Assembly (NCBI RefSeq): GCF_002795865.1
Contig: NZ_CP024920.1
Span: 893,501-957,500 of the forward strand
Length of the DNA stretch: 64,000 nucleotides
Origin: Qipengyuania seohaensis
Lineage (GTDB): Bacteria > Pseudomonadota > Alphaproteobacteria > Sphingomonadales > Sphingomonadaceae
Direction: 5' to 3'
Part shown: one piece after another, positions 47,074 to 55,713 of the stretch
Position numbering within the stretch: the first letter of the stretch is position 1
Layout: each line of letters starts with the position of its first letter
The notes under the pieces: generated by a model
Databases searched by the model: none
What the model saw: only the letters and a program-made list of their open reading frames with translations
Told to the model about the DNA's origin: nothing
Position numbers and translations under genes: made by a program

Positions 47074-47753
47074 GATGCGCGTCCCTGCAACAGGCGATAC
47101 CCGGTACCCCAGACTGTCTCCAGCGCCGGGCTGTCGAAGCCATCTTCGAGCTTACGTCGCAATCGCCCGATATTGACGTCGACCACATTGGTCTGCGGAT
47201 CGAATGACATGTTCCACACATCGCGCAGCAGCATCTCGCGGGTGACGACTTCGCCCGCATTTTCCATGAAGTACCGAAACAGCTCGAATTCGCGAGGGCT
47301 AAGACCGATGTGCTGGTTGTCGCGAAATGCCGTGCGGGCTTTTACATGACACTCGAATGCACCGAAGAGGATGACCGCGCTGTGTTCGCGTCCTGAAGCA
47401 CGCCTGTTCAGGGCCCGAACGCGCGCGATCAGTTCGATAGGTTCGAAAGGCTTGGCGAGATAGTCGTCTGCGCCCGCTTCGAGACCCTCTGCGCGGTCGC
47501 TCGTCCGGCCAAGCGCGCTCAACATCAAGATTGGCGTACTCACCCCGATGCCGCGCAGGCGTTGTATCAGTTCGAGTCCATCGGAATCGCCGAGCATCCT
47601 GTCGAGGATGATGACATCGAAGAATTCCAGCCCGGCACGTCTCAACCCGTCAGCGCCGTTGCTTTCCACAGCAAGGGTGTCCCCCTGCTCGCGGACGATA
47701 TCGCTCATCTCGGCGGCAGCGCGCGCATCGTCTTCGATATAGAGTAATTTCAT
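47070..47753 (-). CDS. OmpR-family response regulator of the CHAT locus
   Basis: 227 residues. Receiver with acidic EDD (7-9), phospho-acceptor D51 (ILDRMLGDSDG), MLSALG and YLAKPFEP. The winged helix contains LSPREFELFRYFMENAGEVVTREMLL and TVWGTGYRLL. It is the first gene of the minus-strand operon regulator-kinase-lipoprotein-CHAT and faces the Sel1-repeat operon across 334 bases, so both directions are plausible targets. Its TAA stop overlaps the presumed kinase start. Confidence 0.93.
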   Translation of the reverse strand: MKLLYIEDDARAAAEMSDIVREQGDTLAVESNGADGLRRAGLEFFDVIILDRMLGDSDGLELIQRLRGIGVSTPILMLSALGRTSDRAEGLEAGADDYLAKPFEPIELIARVRALNRRASGREHSAVILFGAFECHVKARTAFRDNQHIGLSPREFELFRYFMENAGEVVTREMLLRDVWNMSFDPQTNVVDVNIGRLRRKLEDGFDSPALETVWGTGYRLLQGRAS

Positions 47754-48087
47754 CTACACCACCCCGCCAGCTTCGCCTCTATCCAGAATCCCGTTGCCCT
47801 CATTCTTCGGTCTGCATCACTCCGGGCGCAACCGGAAAAATCGGACCTCTCCCAGGTTAGGAGAGGTCCATAGGTGTGCGGGCAAGCCCGCCGGGTCGCA
47901 GATGAATACCTAGCAGGTTTGCGCATCCAATCCCGTGACAAGTCCTGTTAAAGGGGCCCGGTGACACTCCGGGACTGGGGCGAGCGCGCACGTCTAACAG
48001 CCATTGTCATCTTTCTATCAGCAAACGTGCATTACGCATTTGCTTCCTCCGGCGTAGCCAAGGGACTTCATTCGAGGCGGGGGTCGC
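47754..48087. other. Divergent promoter region of the CHAT and Sel1-repeat operons
   Basis: 334 bases between the two divergent operons. A strong hairpin lies at 47843-47869; no consensus promoter can be assigned with confidence. Confidence 0.5.
47843..47869 (-). terminator. Hairpin with T-run in the leader of the regulator gene
   Basis: GGACCTCTCC and GGAGAGGTCC form a perfect ten-base stem with a seven-base loop. Read on the minus strand it is followed by GATTTTT, so it can act as an intrinsic terminator 90 bases before the response-regulator start. Confidence 0.55.
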
Positions 48088-48834
48088 ATGCGTTCTCATT
48101 TTTTCCGGACCGGAATTCTGTCTGGCGCCGCATTCGCCATGTCGGGCCTTATGGTTTCGGGACCGGTCATGGGACAGACAATCAAAAGGTCTACCCCCGA
48201 ACAGCAATGCGAGTTTCTTTACGCCGAGGTCATGCTGAGCCGGATCGGGGGTCCAGGCAGCCGTGTCGTTAGCGAGGAGGAATCCCGCTGGGCTGATGAA
48301 CAGCATGCAAGGACAGAGCGCGGCGAACCCTGTGAATTTCCGGCCGACGAAAAACGTATCCGCGATCAGCATGAGGATGCCGACCGGCTGTCCAAATTCG
48401 GCGATGCTGCAGGCGCGCGCGCAATTCTGCAGACCCTGTGCTTCGAAGATGCCGACGATGTCGCCTGCCAGAACTATGGCGTCATGGCGATGACCGGCGA
48501 AGGCGGCAGGGTCGACATGGTGAAAGGTCGCGAGGCCTTCCTGATCGCCTGTGGGAAAGACCTGCTGAAAGCGTGCCAGAATTATGCCGACGCCCTGCTC
48601 AACGGCGAAGGCGGTCCAGTCGATGATCCCGGCGCCCTGGGGATCTACGTGGAGCTTTGCCAAAAGCGATACGGGGGCCGCAACTGTTTCAGGGCCGCCA
48701 GGATGATCGAGGACGGCCGCGGGGTTACCCGGCCAGACAGGGCGAAAGCGTACGAAGGATACATGGCCGCATGCCGGCAACTTTTCACCGAGGGCTGCCT
48801 CAGGGCGACCGACATGAAGAAAGAGGGCATCTGA
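48088..48834 (+). CDS. Secreted Cys-rich Sel1-repeat protein 1
   Basis: 248 residues with a signal peptide (SGAAFAMSGLMVSGPVMG). The C-terminal two-thirds hold Sel1-like/HcpA-type repeats marked by paired cysteines about 8-10 residues apart and G-x-G-V-like turns (AFLIACGKDLLKACQNYADALL, YVELCQKRYGGRNCFRAARM, YMAACRQLFTEGCLRATDM). Such proteins are periplasmic or secreted solenoids that bind proteins; some were reported as penicillin-binding. First of eight genes of a tight plus-strand operon. Confidence 0.8.
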   Translation: MRSHFFRTGILSGAAFAMSGLMVSGPVMGQTIKRSTPEQQCEFLYAEVMLSRIGGPGSRVVSEEESRWADEQHARTERGEPCEFPADEKRIRDQHEDADRLSKFGDAAGARAILQTLCFEDADDVACQNYGVMAMTGEGGRVDMVKGREAFLIACGKDLLKACQNYADALLNGEGGPVDDPGALGIYVELCQKRYGGRNCFRAARMIEDGRGVTRPDRAKAYEGYMAACRQLFTEGCLRATDMKKEGI

Positions 48835-48835
48835 C

Positions 48836-49924
48836 ATGGTCCTTCGGATGAAATTCGCCCTCACGTGCCTCGTCACAACAGCCGGTCTTGTCGCGACGCC
48901 CGCCATCGCTGAAGCGTCTTACGACGACAAAGTGATGGAAATCCATCGAGGCGGTCTTGATTACGATGCCGCAGGCGAGCGCCTGGCGGCTCTCTCCATG
49001 TTCGGTCAGGCCTGTGATCTGGGATTGCCGGCGGCCTGCACGATGGCGGGGCAAATCGAGCATGAAACGGCCAGCAACGAGAAGGATCACATCCGGGCCG
49101 CGCGGATGTTTGCCAGGGCGTGCCGGGCGGGCGACGATCTGGCTTGCGAGCGGACGGGCATGGCGCTCGGGCCCCTGTCCCGCGCGAATTCCACTGAACC
49201 CGATGGGGTCATGACCTTCGCCTTGCTGGCGATGGGCGAAGAGTGCCGTCATCCCGGAGGAGAACAGGCCTGCGTCGATGCTGCCCAGTTGCTTGGGGCG
49301 GAAGAAGAGCCGGGGATCGATCTTGTCGCCGTCAAGGCTTACGGCTTACGTGCCTGCGAGAAGGAAGTATCCACGCACTGCAGTGGCGCAGCCATGCTTC
49401 CTGCGGGCACGCGATCCAGCGATGAGGCCTTTCAGCGCGACGACCTCCTGTGTGCGACCGGCTGGGCTGGTGGGTGTGACGCCCTGCTCGAACCCCTGAT
49501 GGACGAAACAGCCGGAGTGGATGCAAAGCGCCAACTGGATGCATTGTCGGCCGCGTGCGACGAAGGTGTCGGGATAGCCTGCGCGAACCTTGGCCTCTAC
49601 TATTCCCAGGTGCCGGATAGCGCCCGAGATCCTGGCGCAGCCTATCGCTCTATGCGCTACGGCTGCGATGCATTCGTCGCCAAGGCCTGCTTCGCATTCG
49701 GTGTCATGCACAAGAAAGGCATCGGTGGGCGCATCGATGAAAAGCGCGCGGTTTCGCTCGTCGCCCATGCCTGCGAACTGGGGGCGCCCAAGGCCTGTGC
49801 AACGCTCGCACGTATCGCGGGCGAAAGCGAAACGGGAACAGCTGCGGGCATCGCTGCGGCAGAGGCTCTTCGCAGGGCATGCAGGCTTGGCGATACCTCG
49901 TCATGCACCGCAAGGAACCGCTGA
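48836..49924 (+). CDS. Secreted Cys-rich Sel1-repeat protein 2
   Basis: 362 residues with a signal peptide (KFALTCLVTTAGLVATPAIA). Sel1-like units with paired cysteines run through the protein (MFGQACDLGLPAACTMAG, MFARACRAGDDLACERTG, ALSAACDEGVGIACANLGLY, SMRYGCDAFVAKACFAFGVM, VAHACELGAPKACATLARI). ATG 48836 has AGAGGG nine bases upstream; ATG 48848 is possible. It starts one base after the previous stop. The disulfide-rich design fits the oxidising periplasm or cell surface. Confidence 0.83.
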   Translation: MVLRMKFALTCLVTTAGLVATPAIAEASYDDKVMEIHRGGLDYDAAGERLAALSMFGQACDLGLPAACTMAGQIEHETASNEKDHIRAARMFARACRAGDDLACERTGMALGPLSRANSTEPDGVMTFALLAMGEECRHPGGEQACVDAAQLLGAEEEPGIDLVAVKAYGLRACEKEVSTHCSGAAMLPAGTRSSDEAFQRDDLLCATGWAGGCDALLEPLMDETAGVDAKRQLDALSAACDEGVGIACANLGLYYSQVPDSARDPGAAYRSMRYGCDAFVAKACFAFGVMHKKGIGGRIDEKRAVSLVAHACELGAPKACATLARIAGESETGTAAGIAAAEALRRACRLGDTSSCTARNR

Positions 49925-49927
49925 TCC

Positions 49928-50779
49928 ATGGTCTCGGTACACTCACCGTTGGGATTTTCGCTTGCAGGTGCCATCCTGTTGGGCCTCGCAGCGGCAACGC
50001 CAGCCGCGGGACAGGCGGCGCCGCACGAAGAGGTCGACGAATTCCCGAACCACGCCCTCGTCTGCCCCGACGGCGGCTATATGAGCGGGTGCGACGACGA
50101 GACGATCGAATGGGCGCTGCGGGTGGAAGACGCCGAACCGGCGGACTTTGCCGAGCGCTGCCTTTACGAAACCGACGCTGCGTGCCGTGTGGTTTCCAGC
50201 GGACGCATCGGTGCCTTCGGAAGCGTGCCGGATCTGTATTGGCAAGTGCTGCACTTGCAACCAGCGGACGGTCCGCGGACCGAAATGCTGGTGTTGGCGG
50301 AGTATCAGGCAACTTTCTTCCATCTGCTGTCGGCCCGGCAGGTCGACGGCCATCTTGATACGCCGATTGCGGCTCATGGTGCAGATGATGGCGAGAACAG
50401 TCGCTTCATCCTGCATATTCCGGCGGTCAACCGCGCCTTGGGGAATGCCGATCTCCTCTTCTTCACGAGTGGAGAGGGCTGGAACTGGATCGATGCCGCG
50501 TCGCTGATACGGCAGGCCGACCGGCTGCTGCCAGCCGGCTTTTCAACGGCATCGCCTGTCAATTTCAATTTCCATGAAATGGCCGCGTTCGCGCCTGTCA
50601 GCCGGGATGGCGATGCGGCATGCTGCGCGACCGGCGGAGTGGTCGTGCTGGATTTCGAGCAATCGGATCACAGCCTTGCGGTCAGCGCCGTCACCTTCAC
50701 AGAAAGCAAATCCGTTGAAGCTGCCTGGACAGCTCATGCGGAAACGAATGGCGACGCCCTGTCGGGAGACAATGAATGA
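49928..50779 (+). CDS. Secreted protein of unknown function
   Basis: 283 residues with a signal peptide (SLAGAILLGLAAATPAAG). Several cysteines (LVCPDGGYMSGC, RCLYETDAACRV, DAACCATGG) suggest disulfides. No family is recognised. It starts three bases after the preceding Sel1-repeat gene and its stop overlaps the next start (ATGA). Confidence 0.75.
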   Translation: MVSVHSPLGFSLAGAILLGLAAATPAAGQAAPHEEVDEFPNHALVCPDGGYMSGCDDETIEWALRVEDAEPADFAERCLYETDAACRVVSSGRIGAFGSVPDLYWQVLHLQPADGPRTEMLVLAEYQATFFHLLSARQVDGHLDTPIAAHGADDGENSRFILHIPAVNRALGNADLLFFTSGEGWNWIDAASLIRQADRLLPAGFSTASPVNFNFHEMAAFAPVSRDGDAACCATGGVVVLDFEQSDHSLAVSAVTFTESKSVEAAWTAHAETNGDALSGDNE

Positions 50780-51258
50780 TACATACGAAGACGCTGTTGG
50801 CGGCAGCTTTGCTTTTGTCGGCTGGTTCGCTCGCTGCAGCGGATGCAGCGCTGACTATCGTGCCCGGCCAATGGCACATCGAACTCGTGCGAGAAGGCGG
50901 CGCTACATTTAGCGACAGCACCGCCGAGGACGGTCATCGTAGTGTGGATGACAATCGTGTGGTTCAATCGAACACGATGTGTCTGGGACCGGACAAGGCG
51001 ACGCTCCAGCCCGCCATGTTCGCGCCGAACTGCCGGATTTCGGATGCAACGCAAACCGGAAGGAAGTTCGAAGCGCGCCTTTCCTGTCCCCACCCGACCA
51101 TGACGATGACAGGTAATCTGACCATCGAAGTTTCCGGCGATGGCGAGAAAGCTTTCGGGGTTCAGGTCCTGAGCGGTGGTGGCAAAACGGCGGGTGCCAC
51201 CATGGTCAACCGGCTCAACATGAAACGGATCGGCGATTGCAAGGGCCAGGATAAATGA
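50776..51258 (+). CDS. DUF3617-like secreted protein
   Basis: 160 residues with a signal peptide (LLAAALLLSAGSLAAADA). The domain begins ALTIVPGQWHIELV, a GxW start typical of DUF3617, and contains the Cys pattern TMCLGPDK, APNCRISD, RLSCPHP and a final Cys near the end. DUF3617 proteins are common exported proteins of unknown function in sphingomonads. ATGA overlaps link it to both neighbours. Confidence 0.75.
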   Translation: MIHTKTLLAAALLLSAGSLAAADAALTIVPGQWHIELVREGGATFSDSTAEDGHRSVDDNRVVQSNTMCLGPDKATLQPAMFAPNCRISDATQTGRKFEARLSCPHPTMTMTGNLTIEVSGDGEKAFGVQVLSGGGKTAGATMVNRLNMKRIGDCKGQDK

Positions 51259-52487
51259 CTTTTTTTGCCACCCGAATGAAAGCAGTCGCATTGACCGCTG
51301 CTCTGTCCTGCACCTTGGTTTCGGCGACAGCACATGCACAAGACCAACAGCAAGCCACCCAGGCCCAGCAGGTCCAAAGCTTCGTCAACATGTACCGCAT
51401 AGTCGATTACAGCCTTGGCGCGAACGAGAGCTGCGATCTCTTCACTATCGGAAACTATCGCGCCCTTTGGCTCCTGCGCAGCATGTTCCGCAGCAAGCTG
51501 AGAACGGTCGCGACGGACGAGCAGCTCGATCAGTTGCGTCCATTCGATAGTGCGAAAGAGGCTTGGCGCGGCTGCATCTCGCGGGCCCAAGACGCCGATG
51601 CATGGTCGATCATCGACCGGAGCGAACTGCTGTCCGATGCGCTGATCGCCGCGCCGCTCAAGATAAGCACCGAACCCAAGGACTGCCGCGTGGCATGGGG
51701 AGGCCCCGCCCTGAGCAGGAGTGAATGGAGCTATGCTGCGACTGCGGCAGTCTCGACATACGACAAGGCTCCCAACAAGGCAGAGTTCGAAACCCTGCAA
51801 GGTGAACTTGCCGCGATGATCGATGAGCAATGCAGCAAACGCCAGTCTTCCGAACTGATGCAGGCGGGGTACGAGCAATTGCGTCACACCGAGGACAACC
51901 ATCTGTTTTTGCAGAAAGGCAAGCCCGGCAAGAAACAGGTTTTCACCTCGGTCGGATCGGATGTCGCAAGCGACCCTGTGTCCGATGATTTCGGTATCTG
52001 GCGATCGCGGCGTGGCGGCTTCAGCCGCCACCCGACCGGGACCGGCGTCATTCCCTATCGCGTCCTCGACAGAGGTGACGTCGACGTAGCGTTCTTCATT
52101 CTTTCGCGTCCGGGCACCTTTTCGGCGAGAGGCAAGATGTACCTGTCCCGGGCCGGACGAATGACGGCACGTATGGACGGCAATTTCGAGGCGATCGAAT
52201 TGCGGCTTTCCAATGGCCAGTCCTATCCGCTGACCAAAGTGAACGGCCAGGGAAGTGGGAACTTCACGGCTTCTTCGGAATTCGTCCTTCCCGCCGACGC
52301 GCAAGCGAAGCTCGCGTCACTTGATGACGAGGTGACAATGACCATCGCCTATCGTCTCGATGGGAAGGATTGGGCGAGCTTCCTGGAGATAGGCAAGGAC
52401 GCTCCGACCAAGGAAGTCAGCATGGCGGACATCCGTTCCGCACTGGAGTGGTCGGGCGCTCCGATGCCCGCCAAGGACGACCGATGA
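51255..52487 (+). CDS. Secreted protein of unknown function
   Basis: 410 residues with a signal peptide (AVALTAALSCTLVSATAHA) and a short Gln-rich linker (DQQQATQAQQ). The N-terminal half is helical with cysteines (NESCDLFTIGN, GCISRAQD, EQCSKRQ); the C-terminal half is beta-rich (VDVAFFILSRPGTFSARG, EVTMTIAYRLDGKDW). No family is recognised. It overlaps both neighbouring genes by four bases. Confidence 0.75.
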   Translation: MTFFATRMKAVALTAALSCTLVSATAHAQDQQQATQAQQVQSFVNMYRIVDYSLGANESCDLFTIGNYRALWLLRSMFRSKLRTVATDEQLDQLRPFDSAKEAWRGCISRAQDADAWSIIDRSELLSDALIAAPLKISTEPKDCRVAWGGPALSRSEWSYAATAAVSTYDKAPNKAEFETLQGELAAMIDEQCSKRQSSELMQAGYEQLRHTEDNHLFLQKGKPGKKQVFTSVGSDVASDPVSDDFGIWRSRRGGFSRHPTGTGVIPYRVLDRGDVDVAFFILSRPGTFSARGKMYLSRAGRMTARMDGNFEAIELRLSNGQSYPLTKVNGQGSGNFTASSEFVLPADAQAKLASLDDEVTMTIAYRLDGKDWASFLEIGKDAPTKEVSMADIRSALEWSGAPMPAKDDR

Positions 52488-53539
52488 TGCGGTATTTCCT
52501 GGCAACCCTGCTGGCATTCGGCGCTTTGGCTTTCGGCTCTGCCGCGCAGGCCGGTGACACCCCTGAGAGCCAGCGATCAAAGATCGAACAATCGTGTTAC
52601 GATGGCAGTCAGGATGCCTGCCTGAGCGCAGGGCGTATCTTTGCAAGACTGTCGGGTGATGAGCGCGCGATCAAAGCGCGTGAAATGTTCGCCCAGGGAT
52701 GCGACCTCGGCAACGCACAGGCTTGCCATCTGTTGGTCCCGATGTTGCTGGATGGGCGCGGCGGGTCTCAGGAACTGGTCATCGCCGCGCAGATATCCGG
52801 CATCCTGTGCGAAGCCGGATCGGGTCAGGGATGCAGCTGGCAGGCAAACGTTTTCGTCCGCACAGCAAACCTGGGCGGAAAAATCGATCCGGCCAAGCTC
52901 ACGGCTGCCCGCAAACTCTATCTCCAGGGGTGCGAGATGGGGGCGATGGACGCCTGTGGCCAGGCCGGCGCGTTACTCGCCACCGGCACAGGAGGGCCAT
53001 CCGACCCCAAGAGCGGGTATACACTGCTAGAGCGCGCTTGTGCGGCCGAGCAGTGGCAGGCCTGCGCCAATATCGGTGTCATGGCCCGCGACGGGCTGGC
53101 GCATGATGCGGATGAGGCATCGGCGCGCAGGTACTTCAAGCTGGCCTGCGACGGCGAGATCGCCACCGCCTGCAACGATCTGGGCATCATGTGGATGCAG
53201 ATGGCAGATCGCGGCGAAGGCGAAAGCTGGCGCGAACCGGCGCTCGCTGCATTCACAGCGGCTTGCGACGGGCTGGACGGCGCGGGTTGCTCGAACGCTG
53301 CAAGGCACCTGCGTGAAGGTCGCGGCGTGCCTCAAGACCCTGAGGGCGCATATGATCTCGCCCTGAAGGGATGCAACCACAAGAGCGGCGGTGCCTGCTT
53401 CATCGCGGCCGATATGCGCAGGGCGGGCGAAGGGGTCGAAGTGGATCGACGGATCGCCACCAATCTTGCGCGTAGAGCCTGCGATCTCGGGCACACTCCC
53501 GGTTGCGGTCTGCTGGGCGACCAGCCGGCATCGGATTGA
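52484..53539 (+). CDS. Secreted Cys-rich Sel1-repeat protein 3
   Basis: 351 residues from ATG 52484 (ATGATG at the stop of the previous gene). A signal peptide (TLLAFGALAFGSAAQA) is followed by about eight Sel1-like units, each with a Cys pair (MFAQGCDLGNAQACHLLV, LYLQGCEMGAMDACGQAG, LLERACAAEQWQACANIG, YFKLACDGEIATACNDLG, AFTAACDGLDGAGCSNAA, ALKGCNHKSGGACFIAA, RRACDLGHTPGCGLLG). This is the most regular Sel1/HcpA-like protein of the operon and a likely binding platform. Confidence 0.87.
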   Translation: MMRYFLATLLAFGALAFGSAAQAGDTPESQRSKIEQSCYDGSQDACLSAGRIFARLSGDERAIKAREMFAQGCDLGNAQACHLLVPMLLDGRGGSQELVIAAQISGILCEAGSGQGCSWQANVFVRTANLGGKIDPAKLTAARKLYLQGCEMGAMDACGQAGALLATGTGGPSDPKSGYTLLERACAAEQWQACANIGVMARDGLAHDADEASARRYFKLACDGEIATACNDLGIMWMQMADRGEGESWREPALAAFTAACDGLDGAGCSNAARHLREGRGVPQDPEGAYDLALKGCNHKSGGACFIAADMRRAGEGVEVDRRIATNLARRACDLGHTPGCGLLGDQPASD

Positions 53540-53566
53540 TCGAACTCTTAAACAAGGAAGAAGACC

Positions 53567-53905
53567 GTGAAAAAATCGTCATTTTCAGTCGCTGCGCTTG
53601 CAATCGCGGGCATCGCCACATCGCCGCTGGCTGCAAAGGAGAGTGAAAACGAAGAATCCATGCGCCAGATCGCCGAATGCGGATACGTGATCTATCAGGT
53701 CGAGCGCGAGGGCGTTGCGCTAGAGTACGGCGCGGAAACGTGGGACTCCATCGTCACCCAGGTGAGCCAGGGCACAGGCCTCGAAGCGCGACCCTATCTC
53801 GAAATGGCGCAAGCCAAGTACAAACGAATGGAGCGCAAGATGGGGGCGGACTACACCTTCGAACGGCTCAAGAAGCGTGCGAAGGAATGCAATGCACAGC
53901 TCTAG
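53567..53905 (+). CDS. Small secreted protein of unknown function
   Basis: 112 residues with a signal peptide (KKSSFSVAALAIAGIATSPLAA) and a good ribosome site (AAGGAAGA). The mature part is helical with two cysteines (AECGYVIYQVE and AKECNAQL). No family is recognised. It follows the third Sel1-repeat gene by 27 bases and overlaps the last gene by 14. Confidence 0.72.
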   Translation: MKKSSFSVAALAIAGIATSPLAAKESENEESMRQIAECGYVIYQVEREGVALEYGAETWDSIVTQVSQGTGLEARPYLEMAQAKYKRMERKMGADYTFERLKKRAKECNAQL

Positions 53906-54761
53906 CGTCTTGAGAAGGGGCGCGCGGCTGCTCGCCATCGGTTCGCTGCTTGCCCTGCCTGCCGCGCTTGCCGCACAAGTGAGCGAGGAACAGCAAGAAG
54001 CTGTCCTGATCTATGAGTGCGGCAAGTCCCTGGTTTGGGCGGAAGCATATTCTGACGAGGTGCTGCGCGTCACTAGCGATGAGGTGTGGGCGCATTTCGA
54101 TCAGTTTGCAGCAAGCCATACGATCGGCGAAGCCAAGGCGGCGATTGCGCTCGATGGGTATTGGCAGGAAGTATACGACGAAGACGGCGCGGAAGAGCTA
54201 ACCAGCATGATCATGATGACCGCGCTCTCGTGCGAGGACAAATATCTGAAGCGTCGCGAGCAAGTTGCAGCCGCTTCGGAAGTTAATCGTTTGGTGCGTG
54301 AGCTCAGTGTCGAGCAGTTGCAAAGCCTTTTCGAGCGGACTGGCGACGCTTCCAGCGTAGCCGATTACATCGTACATCAGATGCCGAAAGGCAAAGATCC
54401 TTTCGCCGATAGTCCAAGAGGCGAACTGCTCGGTCGTCTCGTCGTCGATGCCGGTTCCGACGGGATCAGGCGGTTCAGCGATGCTGCAATTCTGGCGATG
54501 GTCGGAGCGCGGTATTGGCAGTACAACCCCCCTGCCACTCGTCTAATCGACGCCGAGTACCGGCGACGATTGCGTGCTCGAAACTATTCGGAAGCTCAAG
54601 GTCGAAGCTGGACCCAGCGTGCCGCTGCCGACCGAGCGGAACAGGCTCGCCTGGCAAAAGCCAAGCCCGTCGGCTCCATCGGTAAGCATTGTGATAAATA
54701 TCTCGAGCCGGCGGGCCCTGGCACACCTGCGGCATGGGTCACCAAGTGTAGCTCGAGATAA
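53892..54761 (+). CDS. Secreted protein of unknown function, end of the operon
   Basis: 289 residues from ATG 53892, which has AAGGAA four bases upstream; the GTG at 53877 is weaker. A signal peptide (LLAIGSLLALPAALAA) precedes a helical protein; its N-terminal part (AVLIYECGKSLVWAEAY) resembles the start of the preceding small protein (ECGYVIYQVE), with C-terminal cysteines (GKHCDKYLE, VTKCSSR). No family is recognised. Confidence 0.72.
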   Translation: MHSSSVLRRGARLLAIGSLLALPAALAAQVSEEQQEAVLIYECGKSLVWAEAYSDEVLRVTSDEVWAHFDQFAASHTIGEAKAAIALDGYWQEVYDEDGAEELTSMIMMTALSCEDKYLKRREQVAAASEVNRLVRELSVEQLQSLFERTGDASSVADYIVHQMPKGKDPFADSPRGELLGRLVVDAGSDGIRRFSDAAILAMVGARYWQYNPPATRLIDAEYRRRLRARNYSEAQGRSWTQRAAADRAEQARLAKAKPVGSIGKHCDKYLEPAGPGTPAAWVTKCSSR

Positions 54762-55208
54762 TTACGTGATGGAGTGGCGCTTGGCTAATTAGCCACTGGA
54801 TATAGGCTTAGAGTCGAAGTGGACGCGTAATTTCTCTTACAGCCCCGGCATGAAAGGAAGGAATTAGCCTGAGTATCCGATTTTTTCGGCGCCCCCCGGT
54901 TTCGACCCATGTGAATTTAGCTTCAATCGCGAATGATCCATGTCGAATTGGGCAATTGCTGTTTGTTCATCTCTCGCATGAGCGGCCCTATAAGGATCAG
55001 GTTGGATTTTTGGTGCGGACTCTTCGCTTGGAAGTCGCCAAAATCGAATGCTGGAATAGAGCCCGCAGGGGTTGCTAGCTGCGTTCGATGAAAGGCTTCA
55101 CCATCGACAGCTTTCGGGGGAAGGCCACGAACACACGAACGGCGGAAATGAGGCCGCAAAGCTGCCGCCCCCGCTGTAACTTAGCAATGAGCGGCATCCG
55201 GTTCGGAC
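54762..55208. other. Intergenic, no credible gene
   Basis: 447 bases between the secreted-protein operon and the decayed mobilization-like operon. No terminator with a T-run or protein-like frame is evident. Confidence 0.45.
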
Positions 55209-55713
55209 TCACGAACGATTTTCGTGCCATTGTCTGATAAAGAGAAACCGCGCCACAGTCTCCTTACCTTCGTCGAACCTTTTCAACTTTTCACGCAAAA
55301 GCGCCGATAAAAATATCCGCGAAAACCGAAAGTCTCCTAAACCTTCGTTTACCTCGGCGCCATTGGCGAGATTATGTCCAATGTGAACACCGAGCTGCCT
55401 CCGGAACTCATCTTCATCCCGAGCGAGGGCGGCTGCAAACCACACGGTGTGCCCCTGGCCTGTGGCTAAATCACTGACGGCCCCAACGAAGATGCGCCGC
55501 GAAGCATCGGCGGGAGGCTTACTCGTCTCCCACGGATAGGAAGCCACTTCGAAAGGGTTCTCTCCTTCGCCATATGGCTGGATCTTCCCGCCCCCCCAAT
55601 AGCTGGCGGGCGAGGTTCACGGTTGCCTGTACCCTATCGACTTCACCGGGCCCTTTTCGAGCCCAGTGCTCTGCTAGGGCATGGATGGTCTCATGGTTCT
55701 CTTCTCCACTCAT
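55209..55713 (-). pseudogene. Frameshifted gene, mobilization-like operon (poly-G)
   Basis: From ATG 55713 the frame reads MSGEENHETIHALAEHW and meets a run of seven G (plus-strand C 55591-55597), after which it soon stops at 55519. Dropping one G joins it to a continuation that begins KIQPYGEGENPFEVASYPWE and runs to 55209, giving one protein of 167 residues. Both halves look protein-like (ASRRIFVGAVSDLATGQGHT, ELRRQLGVH-like). No family is recognised. The start overlaps the relaxase-like gene by ATGA. It is a lesion or a phase-variable tract. Confidence 0.6.
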
